Below, one piece after another: positions 35,826-46,512 of a stretch of DNA of 64,000 nucleotides. Numbering within the stretch: position 1 is the first letter of the stretch; each line of letters starts with the position of its first letter. The stretch spans positions 248,001 to 312,000 of the forward strand of contig JAJVDF010000358.1 of NCBI GenBank assembly GCA_022410635.1. The letters run 5' to 3'. A program made the translations under genes and the position numbers. This DNA comes from Tretioscincus oriximinensis (taxonomy: Eukaryota > Chordata > Lepidosauria > Squamata > Gymnophthalmidae). The notes below the pieces were generated by a model. The model had not been told where the DNA came from. It saw only the letters and a program-made list of their open reading frames with translations, and did no database searches.

Positions 35826-36489
35826 TTCGTATTGGCTTTTGTAGCTAANGGCCATGTTGGTTGGGTTATCTGTTTTTGGAATGTTTTCTTCCCATACTCT
35901 ACTTTGCCTTTTTTTTTAATGTGCCCGGGTTTTGCACAAATCCATAATTACAAAAAATTAATACAAATATACAGATGTTTAGTTTTGCACAAAACTAGAA
36001 TCAAACCCCACCTCCCCCCNAAAAAAACTTTTAAAAACTGTTGTTGTTTCCTTGGAGATTAGAACAAATGGAGGCCCAGCTGCATTCACACAGAGGCGCT
36101 CCAACCATGGGCAAACCACAGTCAGAGCACGGTTAGCCCAAATTGGGAAAAACTGCACCTGCATCGCTTTTGAGGGAGAACTGTGGTCCAGGGACGTGTG
36201 GCTTTGCAAATGACATATAGTGAAAGTGCTCCCCAGGTGGATTATAAGGGAATTGCATGCCCCCAGTNCAAATCCACACAGCTTTTGCTCCCATTTTACC
36301 CCCTAGTAATAATGCAGCCTTTGAGTCCTTTTTTTATTAGAGTTACAGATTTGACAACATTCACAGCACACTGTGATAATATTAAAATGTGCATGCTTTT
36401 AACAACACAGCATCTTAAAAATTTTCCTGTAAAAACATGCAGAAGTTCTGATTAGAAAGCAAACNTTGTAAGGTACTTTTCTTTCTTAC

Positions 36490-36680
36490 TTGTCTATTAG
36501 CTTCAATGTATAGCCCAAGAGTGTTTACTCGATAACAAAGCCCANTTTTCATAATGTGAACATAGCAACGAACATTCCCTTCGTGGAATGCCTCATTCAT
36601 ATCTCCTCTGCGGTTGTTCCAACAAAGCTTATCCGTACCCAGCTGAAATAAGCTATCATCCTTCAAAAAGCTATGGATGT
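36490..36680 (-). CDS. EIF2B3: EIF2B3 internal exon (start of C-terminal region)
   Basis: This 191-base exon has two bases completing Asp and then 63 codons. It contains IHSFLKDD, a CWNNRRGDMNEAF stretch, VRCYVHIMK, and LGLYIEANRQ at the end, all collinear with vertebrate eIF2B gamma. The middle part is the most divergent from mammals. The acceptor is caacag and the donor is gtaag after ...AGACAA, leaving phase 0. One ambiguous base at 36545 leaves one residue undetermined, just after HIMK (Glu in mammals). Confidence 0.95.
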
Positions 36681-36724
36681 CTGTTGAATAAACAAACAAT
36701 ATTAATTCATATTTGATATCCTGT

Positions 36725-36925
36725 TCTTTAGAAGAGTTTAAGGCAATTTATAAACTCTAAAGTCATAAAATATGTTATAAAAATATAAAATGTTATAAAC
36801 GTTGGCCCAACAGATTATATTTCAGACAATGTTTCATAACTAGCAGCAGTGGAATAGAACAGTGGATTCAGTATTCCATAATTTAGGGGCTATCACAGAT
36901 AAAGTTCTCCATCATGTTATAATCA
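36725..36925 (-). mobile_element. Weak L2-like fragment
   Basis: The plus-strand cagtattccataatttagggg (around 36870-36890) resembles the reverse complement of the L2 RLWN-coding motif seen elsewhere in the window. The flanking ttataaaatataaa-rich stretch could be a worn tail. The evidence is thin. Confidence 0.4.
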
Positions 36926-37914
36926 ACAAAATTACTTCATGGCTCCTACTATTTAAACCACAGTGAGCAAATGTCTCATAAAAGTGAACATCACACACTA
37001 CATATGGGGCTGAACTCAGTTTTATTTTTTTGCTCACTATCAAAGAATTAAATTATCCCGTGAATGCACAGAGCAAAGTTGAACACAACATCCTAGAACA
37101 GGGAAATGTTCAAATCTTGTTCCACAGTGGTGAAGCATGTATATCAATGTGTGCTTACATGTTTGACCCTTCTCCTATGACCACTGGAAGAAGCTCTCGT
37201 GTGATTCCTAGGAACTCACTAATACTGTGATATGTTTACTGTGACATGATGGAATGGCCCAACAAGTCGATCTGAAGGAGAAGAACAAGATTCAAATGCA
37301 AACATATTCACCTCTGCAGTGTTTGGTCAACAACTCAGTGGCAAAGCCCACTGACTGTAAATCAGAACATGCAATCCCCTTGACTTATGGGATTTAGCAT
37401 CTATAAGGAAAGGATATAATGTTTTTTCAGTCATGCCTTTTTAAGAAAAGATTGTATTGAAAGGGGAAGAGATGCATTATGATGCCTACTATGGGGGTAG
37501 TATTGGATGAGGGCTGAATGTAATCTATATTATTCTGGTATTCCAGAATCATGGGTCGTGAAATGGGGCTTGCTATCCACATACAAATTAAGAGGGCCAT
37601 GATTTCATGCTGATAATAATAGAGGTTAGAAAGAGTGGTCTCTACTCTATTATAGGAAAAAATTCTGCATGGGGATAGTCAACTTTGGTACATTTACTGC
37701 ATTGATTGAGGTGGCCACTGAAAACCTGCTTCTTCTTATTCTAAGAGGACTTTATGCACTGATTCAGAAGTAATAGGCAACTCCTGCATGCGACAAATTT
37801 GAACAAGCCTTGTTTTCTTGTATATATTTTTAAGATACAGTAAATTGTGAAAGTGTATTTAACTGAAAGATAAACCTACTCTACACAAGTAAACAATACA
37901 TGGAAGTAGGACAA

Positions 37915-38150
37915 GTCGGGTTTTTATATCCTATTTTTTCCCCAGATTTACAAGACTCATTTTCGAAGGGTTACATTTATTCTGTCTTCCACTGGAGGTT
38001 CCCATTTATCCACTTACAAAATTCCTTTTCTTTTCAAATAGCTGTGTTGGCTGATGCAGAGGCCAGTGGAGGGTGCTCAGGACTTCGAGAACGGGCCTCT
38101 CAATTGAAAAAACATTGCTTAACCACTGCATCACCATGCCTCATATCAAG
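37915..38150 (-). mobile_element. tRNA-derived SINE (family S2)
   Basis: The minus strand reads ggcatggtgatgcagtggtt at the head, then gagcaccctccactggcctc and gccaacacagctatttgaaa. The tail is worn (gtaacccttcg...ggatataaaaacccg). It lies about 100 bases downstream of the donor of an EIF2B3 exon. Confidence 0.75.
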
Positions 38151-38251
38151 AAATCAATGATAGAAGCCTGTTCAAACTATGACTGAAATTCATATGGCAA
38201 TTTCATTNAGGTGACAAATTACATCTTACAGTTGGTACTATTTGCACTAAC

Positions 38252-38367
38252 CTAATGGTTTCTGGTCCCTTTTCTTTAGGTCGTGTTCTTTGTTATTTTG
38301 CTCAGGAGAGGAAAATTGTTTCCTTACCAAATACGGGACCAGTTCACTTTTGATTGATGTAATTGAC
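38252..38367 (-). CDS. EIF2B3: EIF2B3 internal exon (linker after catalytic-like domain)
   Basis: It encodes 38 full codons starting [20 protein letters not shown], nearly the same as the mammalian segment. A polar, charged stretch ([18 protein letters not shown]) follows and is clearly divergent, as expected for the flexible linker between the N-terminal domain and the beta-helix. The acceptor is cccttag. The donor is gttagt, slightly weaker than its neighbours. The final single G joins AC of the next exon to make the Asp of the conserved D-I-(Y/H)-S-F motif. A SINE (about 37915-38150, minus) lies roughly 100 bases past the donor. Confidence 0.94.
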
Positions 38368-39149
38368 CTAAGGGAATTGAAAAAAAAAAGAGAAAAGCAT
38401 AGATCATGAAGTCTAATACAAACTGTCTACTAATACCATCCAAGTTATTATCAGTAGATATGCCTAATTAGACATGTACAACAGAAAAGTTCCAGATTCT
38501 AATATTTTATCACATGAACATCACAATAAATGGTGGAGTTTTACAGTGACAAGCATTTAATCTGGGATGTTTTAGAAATCTTGGCAGGGAGATGGTGCTC
38601 TTGTCCCTCTTCTGATCAGGGAAATCTGATAAACGCATGAGCACAGTCTCCTGCTTGGTACTTTCCCTCAGTCATAATATGGAAATAGAGATGCATATTA
38701 TAAGGAACAGAAAAATGGTCTATACAACTGCATCAATGTCTTCTGATAAGCACTTATTACATTTTCTTCTTTCTTCATTTTTTCTGAGACCCAAATCTAA
38801 GCAGCGTTAAGCCTGGGTATCACTTGGATGCAAGGTGACTTGAGAATACCAGGTACTCTAGGCTCAAAAACTATACTGGAAGAAAGCAATAGGAAACAAC
38901 TTTAGAACTGTTGGCAAGAAAATTGCAAGGATTTGTCCCCATAGCACCAGGATTTCAGCTCAAAGTGGCAAGTTGCAGNATGGATTGTAAGGGTATTTAA
39001 ATAGCACTTCTTCAAGTTACAAAAGAAGGTAGAAGGTATAGAAATTCTTTTTAAAATTCTTGACAATATTCCTCTTCTTTCTCTGTTCATTAGAAATATA
39101 TTATTCCAAACAGACAACTCTTTCAAGGTTCTTAGAAGTCAAACTGGTC

Positions 39150-39425
39150 ACATGGCTGCTCTTTAGAAGGGATCTGAGCCACACAGAACTCAAGAGGAGG
39201 ATGCGGAGATTGCAGAGAGGTTAAATGATTTATCTGCCTTTCATTGAAGAGGACAGAGAGTATATACTCACAATTAGTTTTTTCAGGAAGGGCATCAGAG
39301 GAAATAAACTGGATAAAGATAACAAGGGAGGAGGTCCTTACTAGCCTTAATAAACTGAATATTAACACATTCCCGGGGCCAGTAGCATTCATCCAAAATT
39401 CTTAAAGAATTCAGATTTTAAACTG
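39150..39425 (+). pseudogene. CR1 LINE ORF2 fragment, 5' side of a nested insertion
   Basis: A plus-strand frame reads EEVLTSLNKLNINTFPGP, the CR1 segment just before the reverse transcriptase core (typical pattern ...L..L...K..GPDGI). Upstream, EDAEIAERLNDL also fits CR1. The frame is broken by stops and cut at about 39425 by inserted sequence. The continuation resumes near 39655. Confidence 0.75.
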
Positions 39426-39450
39426 AAGAACTTCTAGTCAAAATATATTG

Positions 39451-39651
39451 CACAAAACAATTAAGGGAACACTTTAACATAACATCTGAAGAAATAGACA
39501 TGTTTACAAAAGCTTATACCACCCACTTTTCTCAAGGTAGTCNCAAAGTGCTGCTAGCTCCTTTGCTGGACCTTCTATTAACACGGCTATTTCTCTGAAT
39601 TTAACATATGTTATGTTAAAATGTTCCTTTAATTGTTTTGATCAGTGTGCA
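39451..39651. mobile_element. Small TIR element (MITE-like) inserted in CR1
   Basis: The left end aaaacaattaagggaacact + ttaacataac and the right end gttatgttaaaatgttcctt + taattgtttt are inverted copies of about 30 bases. The outermost bases are tgcac on both sides, but the left copy lacks about six bases. The interior is a Penelope terminal repeat. The element splits the CR1 frame. Confidence 0.65.
39485..39600 (+). mobile_element. Penelope-type terminal repeat inside a TIR element
   Basis: The segment catctgaagaaatagacatg, taccacccacttttctcaag and gctagctcctttgctggacc is the Penelope terminal repeat, extended by attaacacggctatttctct. It lies between two inverted repeats (39451-39484 and 39610-39651). 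The hammerhead-like core is mutated here, with CAAA replacing GAAA. Confidence 0.75.
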
Positions 39652-39654
39652 TAA

Positions 39655-40110
39655 TCTTTCTTTAAGATTAGGCATTGTGCCAGTAGATTGGAGGGTAGCA
39701 AACATAATGCCAATCTTCAAAAAAGGATCATGAGCCAATCATGGAGATTATAAACCAGTTAGTTTAACATCAGTTCCTGATAAAGCGTTGAAAAACATAA
39801 TTAAGGATAAAATTATTAAACTTTTGGGAAAGCACGCATTACTGAATGAAACTCAATACAGCTTCTGCAAAGGTAAATCATGCCTTACAAACTTGTAAGA
39901 ATTCTTTGAGAGTGTTAAACAAATGGATAAAGGGGATCCAGTTGATATTGTCTCTCTGGACATTCAGAGGGCTTTTGATAAAGTCTTTCATCAAAGGCTC
40001 CTAAAAAGCTCTACAGTCATGGAATAAGAAGACAGGTCAAGTCCTGGATTGGAAACTGGCCAAAGGACAGAAAANAGAGACCAGTAATAAATTGACAGTT
40101 CTTGGTTGGA
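39655..40110 (+). pseudogene. CR1 LINE reverse transcriptase fragment
   Basis: Fragments in one or two frames read VPVDWRVANIMPIFKKGS, GDYKPVSLTSVPDKALKN and VDIVSLDIQRAFDKVFHQRL. These correspond to conserved reverse transcriptase blocks of CR1/L3-type LINEs (the block with (K/R)AFDKV.H..L). In-frame stops and indels make it inactive. It is the same insertion as 39150-39425, split by a TIR element. Confidence 0.85.
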
Positions 40111-40149
40111 AAGTTGTGAGTGCACTGAATAATCTCCTCAAGAAACATC

Positions 40150-40352
40150 ATNATCATCATATACATTCAGAAAATCTTTGAAGATCCACTTCTTTAACCT
40201 GCCATTTGGTTGAAGAAATGGCTTCCCCTTCCTCACTTTCAGGCATTGTTTTAAAACATTAATTTTGAACTTTTGTTTTTATTGTTAATTTCTATGAGAT
40301 CTTTNGGCATTGAGTGGGATATACGCATATAAGTGTAAACAAACAAACAAAC
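40150..40352 (+). mobile_element. L2 LINE 3' end
   Basis: It holds a diverged FRKSLKIHFFNLPFG-like coding end (ttcagaaaatctttgaagat...), a UTR with attgttaatttctatgagat and tgagtgggatatacgca, and an (ACAA)n tail at 40338-40352. It lies between the CR1 fragment and the hAT MITE. Confidence 0.75.
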
Positions 40353-40553
40353 TCTGGATTCACTGATGACACATCCTCAACTAAATGAGAATATACAACT
40401 AAAGACAATCCCTAGGTAATATATGTGCTATAAGCATCCAGAATTACAAGGGAAAATTGTCCAGCACTATTTTTTGGAATATATTCTAGAAAATTGAGAA
40501 AGAAGAAATCAACAAACCAATGAGGATGATTGCATGGAATCTATTCCCTAGAG

Positions 40554-41445
40554 CAGCGTGGTCCAACTTGTGGCTCGCATGTGGCCCGCCAAGCCAGGCT
40601 GCTGAGCATTCCCTGATGGCGTGCATACTGTTAATTTGGCAATTCCCACCTTCAGTACAGGCTCCTGTTCTGCCATGTCAGGGGAACTCCACCTTCCATT
40701 TCCCCAACATGGCGATAACGGAGGGCGGAGTTCCCCTAACATGGCGACTCCCATGCGAAACAGGAGCCAGTATTGAAGGTGGGAATTGCCAAATTAACTG
40801 TATGCGCACTGTCAGAGAAACCCCTGTGGAGTGCTCAACNGCTGGCGCTGGTCGGCATAGAAGCGGCAAGGCAGCTGCCTTGCCGNTTCCATGCCGATGC
40901 TTGCAGCCGCTTGCAGATGCAGCCGCTTGCCCCTTTCATCCGTAACACTCACTGGTGTTACGGTCAAAAGGAGCAAGGGGGAGATGCCTGCGGATGCAGC
41001 CGCTTGCTCCTTTCGTCTGTAACACCAGTGCAGTGTTATGGTTGAAGCGACCAGGCGGCTGCGAGTGCCAGCATCTTGGGCAAGCGGATAGCGACGTGGC
41101 CAAGTGGCTGCGAGTGTCAGTGTCTTTGGCCAAGACACCGACGCTTGCAGCTCTTATCTCTTCGCCGCCCATTTGTCCAAGATGCTGCCATTTCCGGAAT
41201 CTCCTTCCGGGACTGGCATCCGGAGTGACATCATTTCCTATCCCCATCCTGGAAGTGACACCACCTCTGGGGTGGGGCAGGAAGTGGCAGCAGGAGTGTG
41301 AAGACCAGAGTGACATCACTTCCTGTCCGCGCCCCAGAAGTGNTGTCACTTNTGGGGCGGGACATGAAGTGATGTCACTCTGGCCCTTCCACTCCAGCAA
41401 TGATGTTTGATCGGCCATCAGGGACAAAAAGGTTGGACCACACTG
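40554..41445. mobile_element. Large hAT-type MITE (892 bases) with 8-base target duplication
   Basis: The ends are cagcgtggtccaac and gttggaccacactg. They are flanked by ccctagag (40546-40553) and ctctagag (41446-41453), an 8-base duplication with one mismatch that fits the hAT target consensus. The inside is GC- and CpG-rich and built of hairpins: arms at about 40618-40672 and 40757-40810, a short palindrome at 40861-40888, and arms at about 41309-41378. No transposase remnant is seen. Confidence 0.85.
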
Positions 41446-41799
41446 CTCTAGAGTATTCTGGACTTAAGATAAATTTGAGGAAACATTTTTTCAACTGCCT
41501 ATGGACCCAGACAGTGTAGATGGGATATTAATATATTTCCTACAATCTGACATATAAATTGACTGCATAGAGCAAGCACTCAGGTAGCACCAGAGTTACA
41601 TATGTTTCCATTTCACCATGGAAACACAGGTGTTCCCTGTATCAGGTAATAAGTTAAAATGCAGTTATTTTAGATCTTTGGAAGTGCCTGGGCTAGTGTT
41701 TTTCATTGTGTATTTTATGTTGCTGCATTACTTTTTATATTTTCAAGTGAACTGTCTGTGACTCTGTGAACCCTAAGTTTGGACCCTGTGAACCCTGAA

Positions 41800-42012
41800 T
41801 ATAGAGAGAGGCAGTTTGGAGTAATTGTTGGACTTCTCTAGGGTATACTTCTGGTTGGATTCCATACCNCTCCATGAAACCAGCTGGGTGACCTTGGGCC
41901 AGTCACAGTTCTTTAGAACTCTCTCAATCCCACCTACTTCAAAGAATGTCTGTTGTGAAGAAACCAAAAAAGCTACGTGCGCTGCCCTTCGATGAAAGGC
42001 CATCATAAATCA
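41800..42012 (+). mobile_element. Sauria-head SINE with (ATC)n-type tail
   Basis: The head is diverged, but the block CCAGCTGGGTGACC / GGCCAGTCACAGTTCTTTAG is intact, followed by tctgttgtgaagaaacc. The tail reads gatgaaaggccatcataaat and ends in a (CATCAT)n-like run. This is a third tail type attached to the same head. Confidence 0.8.
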
Positions 42013-42673
42013 TCAACATCATCATCATCTTCAAATATATAAGATTTCACAAGGACCCACAAACAAAAAAGCAGAACAAATGCGTTTACTATTATAATTT
42101 AAATAAAAGAGTAGCATTAAAATCTAAACAATTAAAACTTAGAAAATAATTACTGGTACCAAGTAATATTCATACAGTACTTAAATGGCAGCTGCTTTTA
42201 TAGTCTTATCATGGTTTCTAGTAAACTATTTTGTGGTAAAAGGATTAAACAGTCTCTTGAGGCATTCTAACTTTCTGTTTTTGTAACAAGAACACCTGGG
42301 ACTAATTTGCTAGCTCTTTGAATGCCTTCTTCATCTTGACTTATTTGCCTTACAGATTACGGATAAGACTAACTGTGCTTGCTTAAAATCGCATGTTCTT
42401 GGACCACACGCACAAGACAGAGAAATTACTCCTCAGTTAGCATGTATCGGTAATGAAGACGAGAGCAAAACATTCCTTCACATGGATAAATAAGATCTTC
42501 AGGGATTCAGCAACCAAGTGGTCCTGGAGACTAAAAAGAAAAGGGTAGGCAGCATGAGTTTGCGCATTGCCTTTTCCCTGGTGGTCTCCAGGGTTCTACA
42601 AGACGTTTTGTTAGATATTCTGAATCCAGACTAACACAGCTATTTCTTTAAAATCTACAAGGGTCCAGCAACA

Positions 42674-42990
42674 GGTTATTTATTTATTTATTATTTATTT
42701 GTTTGTTTGTTTATTCATTCATTCATTCATATAGCCCTCCCCATACCCAAAGGTCTCTGGGCGGCCAATAATAAAAACAGTAAAAAATTAACATTTTAAA
42801 CCAGTAACAAACAATATCTGAAGGTGGAGTGAAAAAACAGCATTTCTTCTACCGAAGGCCAAGCTAAAGAAGTGCATCTTCAAAAACCTTTTAAAAGAAT
42901 ACAACGATGATGACAGGTGCACCTCAAGGGGGAGACTATTCCATAGACTGGGGGCAACTACAGAGAAGTCTACTTATNGAGAGTCACCTA
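42674..42990 (-). mobile_element. L2 LINE, C-terminus and 3' UTR
   Basis: The minus strand encodes an RLWNSLPL-like block and FLKMHFFSLAFGR, followed by a UTR with attggccgcccagagacctt and gggtatggggagggctatat. The tail at 42674-42735 is a mixed (ATTT)/(GTTT)/(ATTC) tetranucleotide run, unlike the plain (AAAT)n of the other copies. Confidence 0.8.
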
Positions 42991-43534
42991 TGTGTCAGAT
43001 GTTCAGATTTTGAAGTTAATCCTAGGATCAGAACCAAACATCTACTCATAAGAATGTGCAAAATCCTACATTATTCAGGACAGCCATTCATACCCTCTAA
43101 GACAGTCAATATGTAGGCATTCTAGTGCACNTTCCTTGTTCCCTAGAGGTTGGTGATATACTTTCCAACGAAAGGTAGCATTATTTGTCTTTGGGGGACT
43201 GGCTTAAGTTGCATGGTGCTGTGTCGTACTATCACCATGCAGCCCCACAGAAAGCTAAAGAGCTTATGGAGGAGTAAGTGTACATGGGTAACAACTTCAT
43301 CTTACTTTAGTGTTACCAGATATTTATTACACCTTTACAGATATAAGAGAAAGGATTTTTTACCAACTTCTAATGCCTGCAGCTCCTGGCGTGGGGGTGA
43401 GGGTGGGGGAGAAATAACTTTTTCATCCCTAATAAAGGTGTAATCTTTTATAATGGATTTTATCTGATAACTCTTGTCTTACTCCTAAAGAGATGGAAGG
43501 ATGTGGTAACTTTCTTAAATGTAGAGTCATAGAG

Positions 43535-43800
43535 GTACAGCTGTTAGGAACTCTGATGTTTCAGCAGAGATACCGAGTTTGAAGCCCTGTATTGGCTGTG
43601 TGAGCACCCTTTACTGGCCTCAGCTCTAGCCAACTCAGCTATCTGAAAGCAAGAAATTGCAATTAGATAAATGGGTTCCATAACAGCATGGTGGGGAAGA
43701 TAGAATGCAAGGCTTCAGGTGAAAAATAAGTTTGTAAGCCACTTTGAGTCCCCTTGGGTGAGAAAAGCAGGGTATAAAAACTCAGTTCTTCTTCTTAAAT
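43535..43800 (+). mobile_element. tRNA-derived SINE (family S2)
   Basis: It starts with a tRNA-like ggtacagctgttaggaactc, and the body reads gtgagcaccctttactggcc, tcagctctagccaactcagc and gcaattagataaatggg. The tail gtaagccactttgagtcccc / ggtgagaaaagcagggtata ends in a TTCTTCTT run, as in Sauria SINEs mobilised by BovB-type LINEs. Confidence 0.8.
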
Positions 43801-44599
43801 GTTGTCTTTCCATGTGTGGTGTGCATTGATGTTCCAAAATAGTATAGAACAGCATCTTCTATACCCCTGCTACACTATTCTTATCAGGAGAACAGATTTG
43901 AAAAATTAGCACATAAAGAGACTTTAGCTACTTCTAATTTTCTTTTAGCTTTTACCTTTAGATTGATTCCAGGGTTATCTTGGCAATGTTTTAAATCTAA
44001 ATTTCATACTTATAATTTGTAAATATTTGTGNATTGTATTTTGCAACCTGTTCTTACTATTCTCATAGACCTAAATTAGTTATAAATTGCCAAGAACCAA
44101 TGAATGATTTCATTCTTGACTTTTCAAAATTTCTTCTAATTGTTAACAGGCTGAGTTCACTATGGTTCCTGCACCTCCATCTTTGCTTTGTGCCACTCAT
44201 GTGGATATGCAGAATAGGCAGTATCAGCATGTTGCTCTGCCATTCGATGTTTCCTGCTTGGGTTTTTACACTATNTGTTTCAGCATTTATGGGATAAGCT
44301 TCTGGAATGCATCATTTTATTAGCCTACTAGAAAGGCAGTGGATGATTAATATAGTACTCTAGAATTTTCTTTTAAGTTTTTTGCCAGTTGTGACGACTG
44401 CATGAGAATGTTACACAGAAGCCTTCCTTCCAATTTGCAGATAAATACAGTATGGAGTTGAAGCAGGAAAAAAGCAAGACAGGAGGATTAATAGTTACAC
44501 AAGATGATAAGAACTGTATGTTTACTGAGTTAATAATAGAAGCAACTGTTGGCATATTCTTCAAAGAGGATTGAGCTGATAAATAATAGGTTTATATCT

Positions 44600-44660
44600 T
44601 AGGGCAGGGGGCTGCCATCCACATGCTAGTGTAGACTATGGCATGCAGATAGCTACCCTT
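44600..44660. mobile_element. Partial foldback MITE
   Basis: The segment gctgccatccacatgctagt, gtagactatggcatgcagat and agctaccc is the central hairpin of the family at 46337-46512, with both outer arms missing. Confidence 0.55.
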
Positions 44661-46336
44661 AGATTAATAGTAATCACAATTATCTCTATTATCAATAAGA
44701 AACACTGACAAGTCTAACATTCCAAAGTCTACCATTGGTCTTTGGAAAGTTGCACTGAGTCGGTGTGCATGCACCTGTGGTGACACTGCTGTAGGTTGCC
44801 TAGCTGTCCACCCAACATGATGTAGAGGGCAGCCTCTGGCACCCGGCCCAAATCTGCTCTTGCTGGTGGCCAATATGTGTGGCTCACTAGGGCACCGCGA
44901 TGGGACGTATAAGGGAAGCGAAGCCACAGAGAAGCTGTAACAGGGATGGTCAGAGGGAGGCAGGAGCAATGTCCCCCCGCAGCTACCTTGGGTGCCTTAA
45001 CAAAACAAGTTGAACCTTGTTTTTCTTGTTCTTTGAAATTCTACAAGTTCACCAAATTTAACATACATGCAAATACAGCAAGATAAGCTGTAAAAATGAC
45101 ATTATAACTACCAATGTGTCTAAGTCTAGAGTGGTAGTAGATGCTAAGCAAAACAAAAACACGCATAAGTACATTAATAGAAAACGAAAATGTAAACGAA
45201 AGAGAGTCAATTTGTTCTTTGATGGCTAAGATATGCGGCTCTAAGAAATATTACAAAATCTCTTGCATTTAAAACCCAGGAATNTTATGGTTATAGATGT
45301 AATTTTGAAAATTTAGTAAGAATTACTAAAACGAAAGGAAACATTGACATAAGAAAGCAAAGATAATTGTACTGTTATCTTCATGATCTCGAAGTCAAAT
45401 CTCAAATGATATGAAGCCAATTTTAAATTTTGAGAGTTAATAAATTTAATATTTAGCTTTAACCAAAAGCTAAAAAGGAACCCTATGCTTCTAAATGTAT
45501 CATATCCCTTGAGAAAGCTTCATGAAAAGAACCATAATTTCATTATATCAAATTATACACAATCAATCTACTACAGACCTGGTGGTCACACTATATTAGA
45601 AAGTTTAAAATTTTATCTTCACCATCATCATTTCAGTGAAACCAAGACATCCCAAGAACAATGGTTCGCTACATACACCCCTCGTCTTGTACTATATTTG
45701 ACAGCATGGTAAGCAACTAGACCTTGGCACCCTGTCACTTGTAAACGTAAGACCTATTCCCACACTTCAACTCCTCTTGATAATTTCTGGATTGTCTCTT
45801 CTACTTCCTAGTTCTCACAATGGTGCTATTTGGCCTGACCCCCAGCAGGGATGGATGCAGCCACTCCTTATACATCACTATACTGCTACTTTCCTGCTTG
45901 AGATGTTTTTACTACAAGTGTCAGCCCCATTTTACTGGTTGTCATTCATCTTTATTTTCTGCATTTAAAGTTAAACACCAGAAAACCGCATTAATGAGCA
46001 TTAGCATTTTAAAGAGCTGCCCCCCTTTTTTTAACTGATCTGTGATGAAGTGTGAAATATTCAGCTGTTGTCAATCTCTCCACCTGTAAAAGCAGCTATC
46101 CTTTCTGAAGTTAGTTAAAGCATGAGAGGATAAGAAGAATTAAGAAGAGCCACTTTATTACCTCTGTACAATTATAGTCTACAGCACCATAGCAGAAGCT
46201 TTCCCTAAATCCCAGCAGTTTTAATCTTTTCCTGCTAATTATAATACTTGAAAGTTTGTGAAACCACACAGAGCAATTCTTAGAATTCTTAATCACATTT
46301 TGGGCTGTATCTCAAAACTGGATCCTGCCATCTTCA

Positions 46337-46512
46337 TACCCTGTCCATACGGAGCCTTATCCTGCGTTATAACTTGGAATTGCAGGCTGCCACTCACATG
46401 CTAGTATAGACTATGACAGGCCCCAAATAGGGCCTGCCATAGACTATACTGGCATGTGGATGGCNACTGTCCCAAGAAGTTACCCAGAATAAAGCTCTAT
46501 GTGGACAGGGCC
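46337..46512. mobile_element. Foldback MITE, almost entirely inverted repeat
   Basis: Two arms of about 85 bases face each other. The left has ccctgtccatacggagcctt, acatgctagtatagactatg and acaggcccc. The right has gggcctgccatagactatac, tggcatgtggatggc, ataaagctctatgtggacag and ggcc. The loop is only a few bases. No reading frame is visible. Its termini resemble ggccctgtccaca. Confidence 0.8.

Larger units (their letters stand above)
32569..36489 (-). other. EIF2B3 intron, 3.9 kb
   Basis: It contains a possible LINE relic (32945-33240), a decayed SINE (33255-33392) and one member of an unnamed repeat pair (about 35695-35825). There is a short AT microsatellite near 33655. The block 34690-34960 is less AT-rich than its surroundings but has no recognised element. 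The rest is unassigned. Confidence 0.6.
36681..38251 (-). other. EIF2B3 intron, 1.6 kb
   Basis: A weak L2-like fragment (about 36725-36925, minus) and a tRNA-derived SINE (37915-38150, minus) are the only recognisable items. The central 36930-37900 is unassigned AT-rich DNA. Confidence 0.6.

Noticed and set aside
40520..41427. Overlapping frames of up to 163 codons, possibly a gene
   Set aside because: They lie inside the hairpin-rich hAT MITE with terminal repeats and target duplication. Openness comes from GC-richness.
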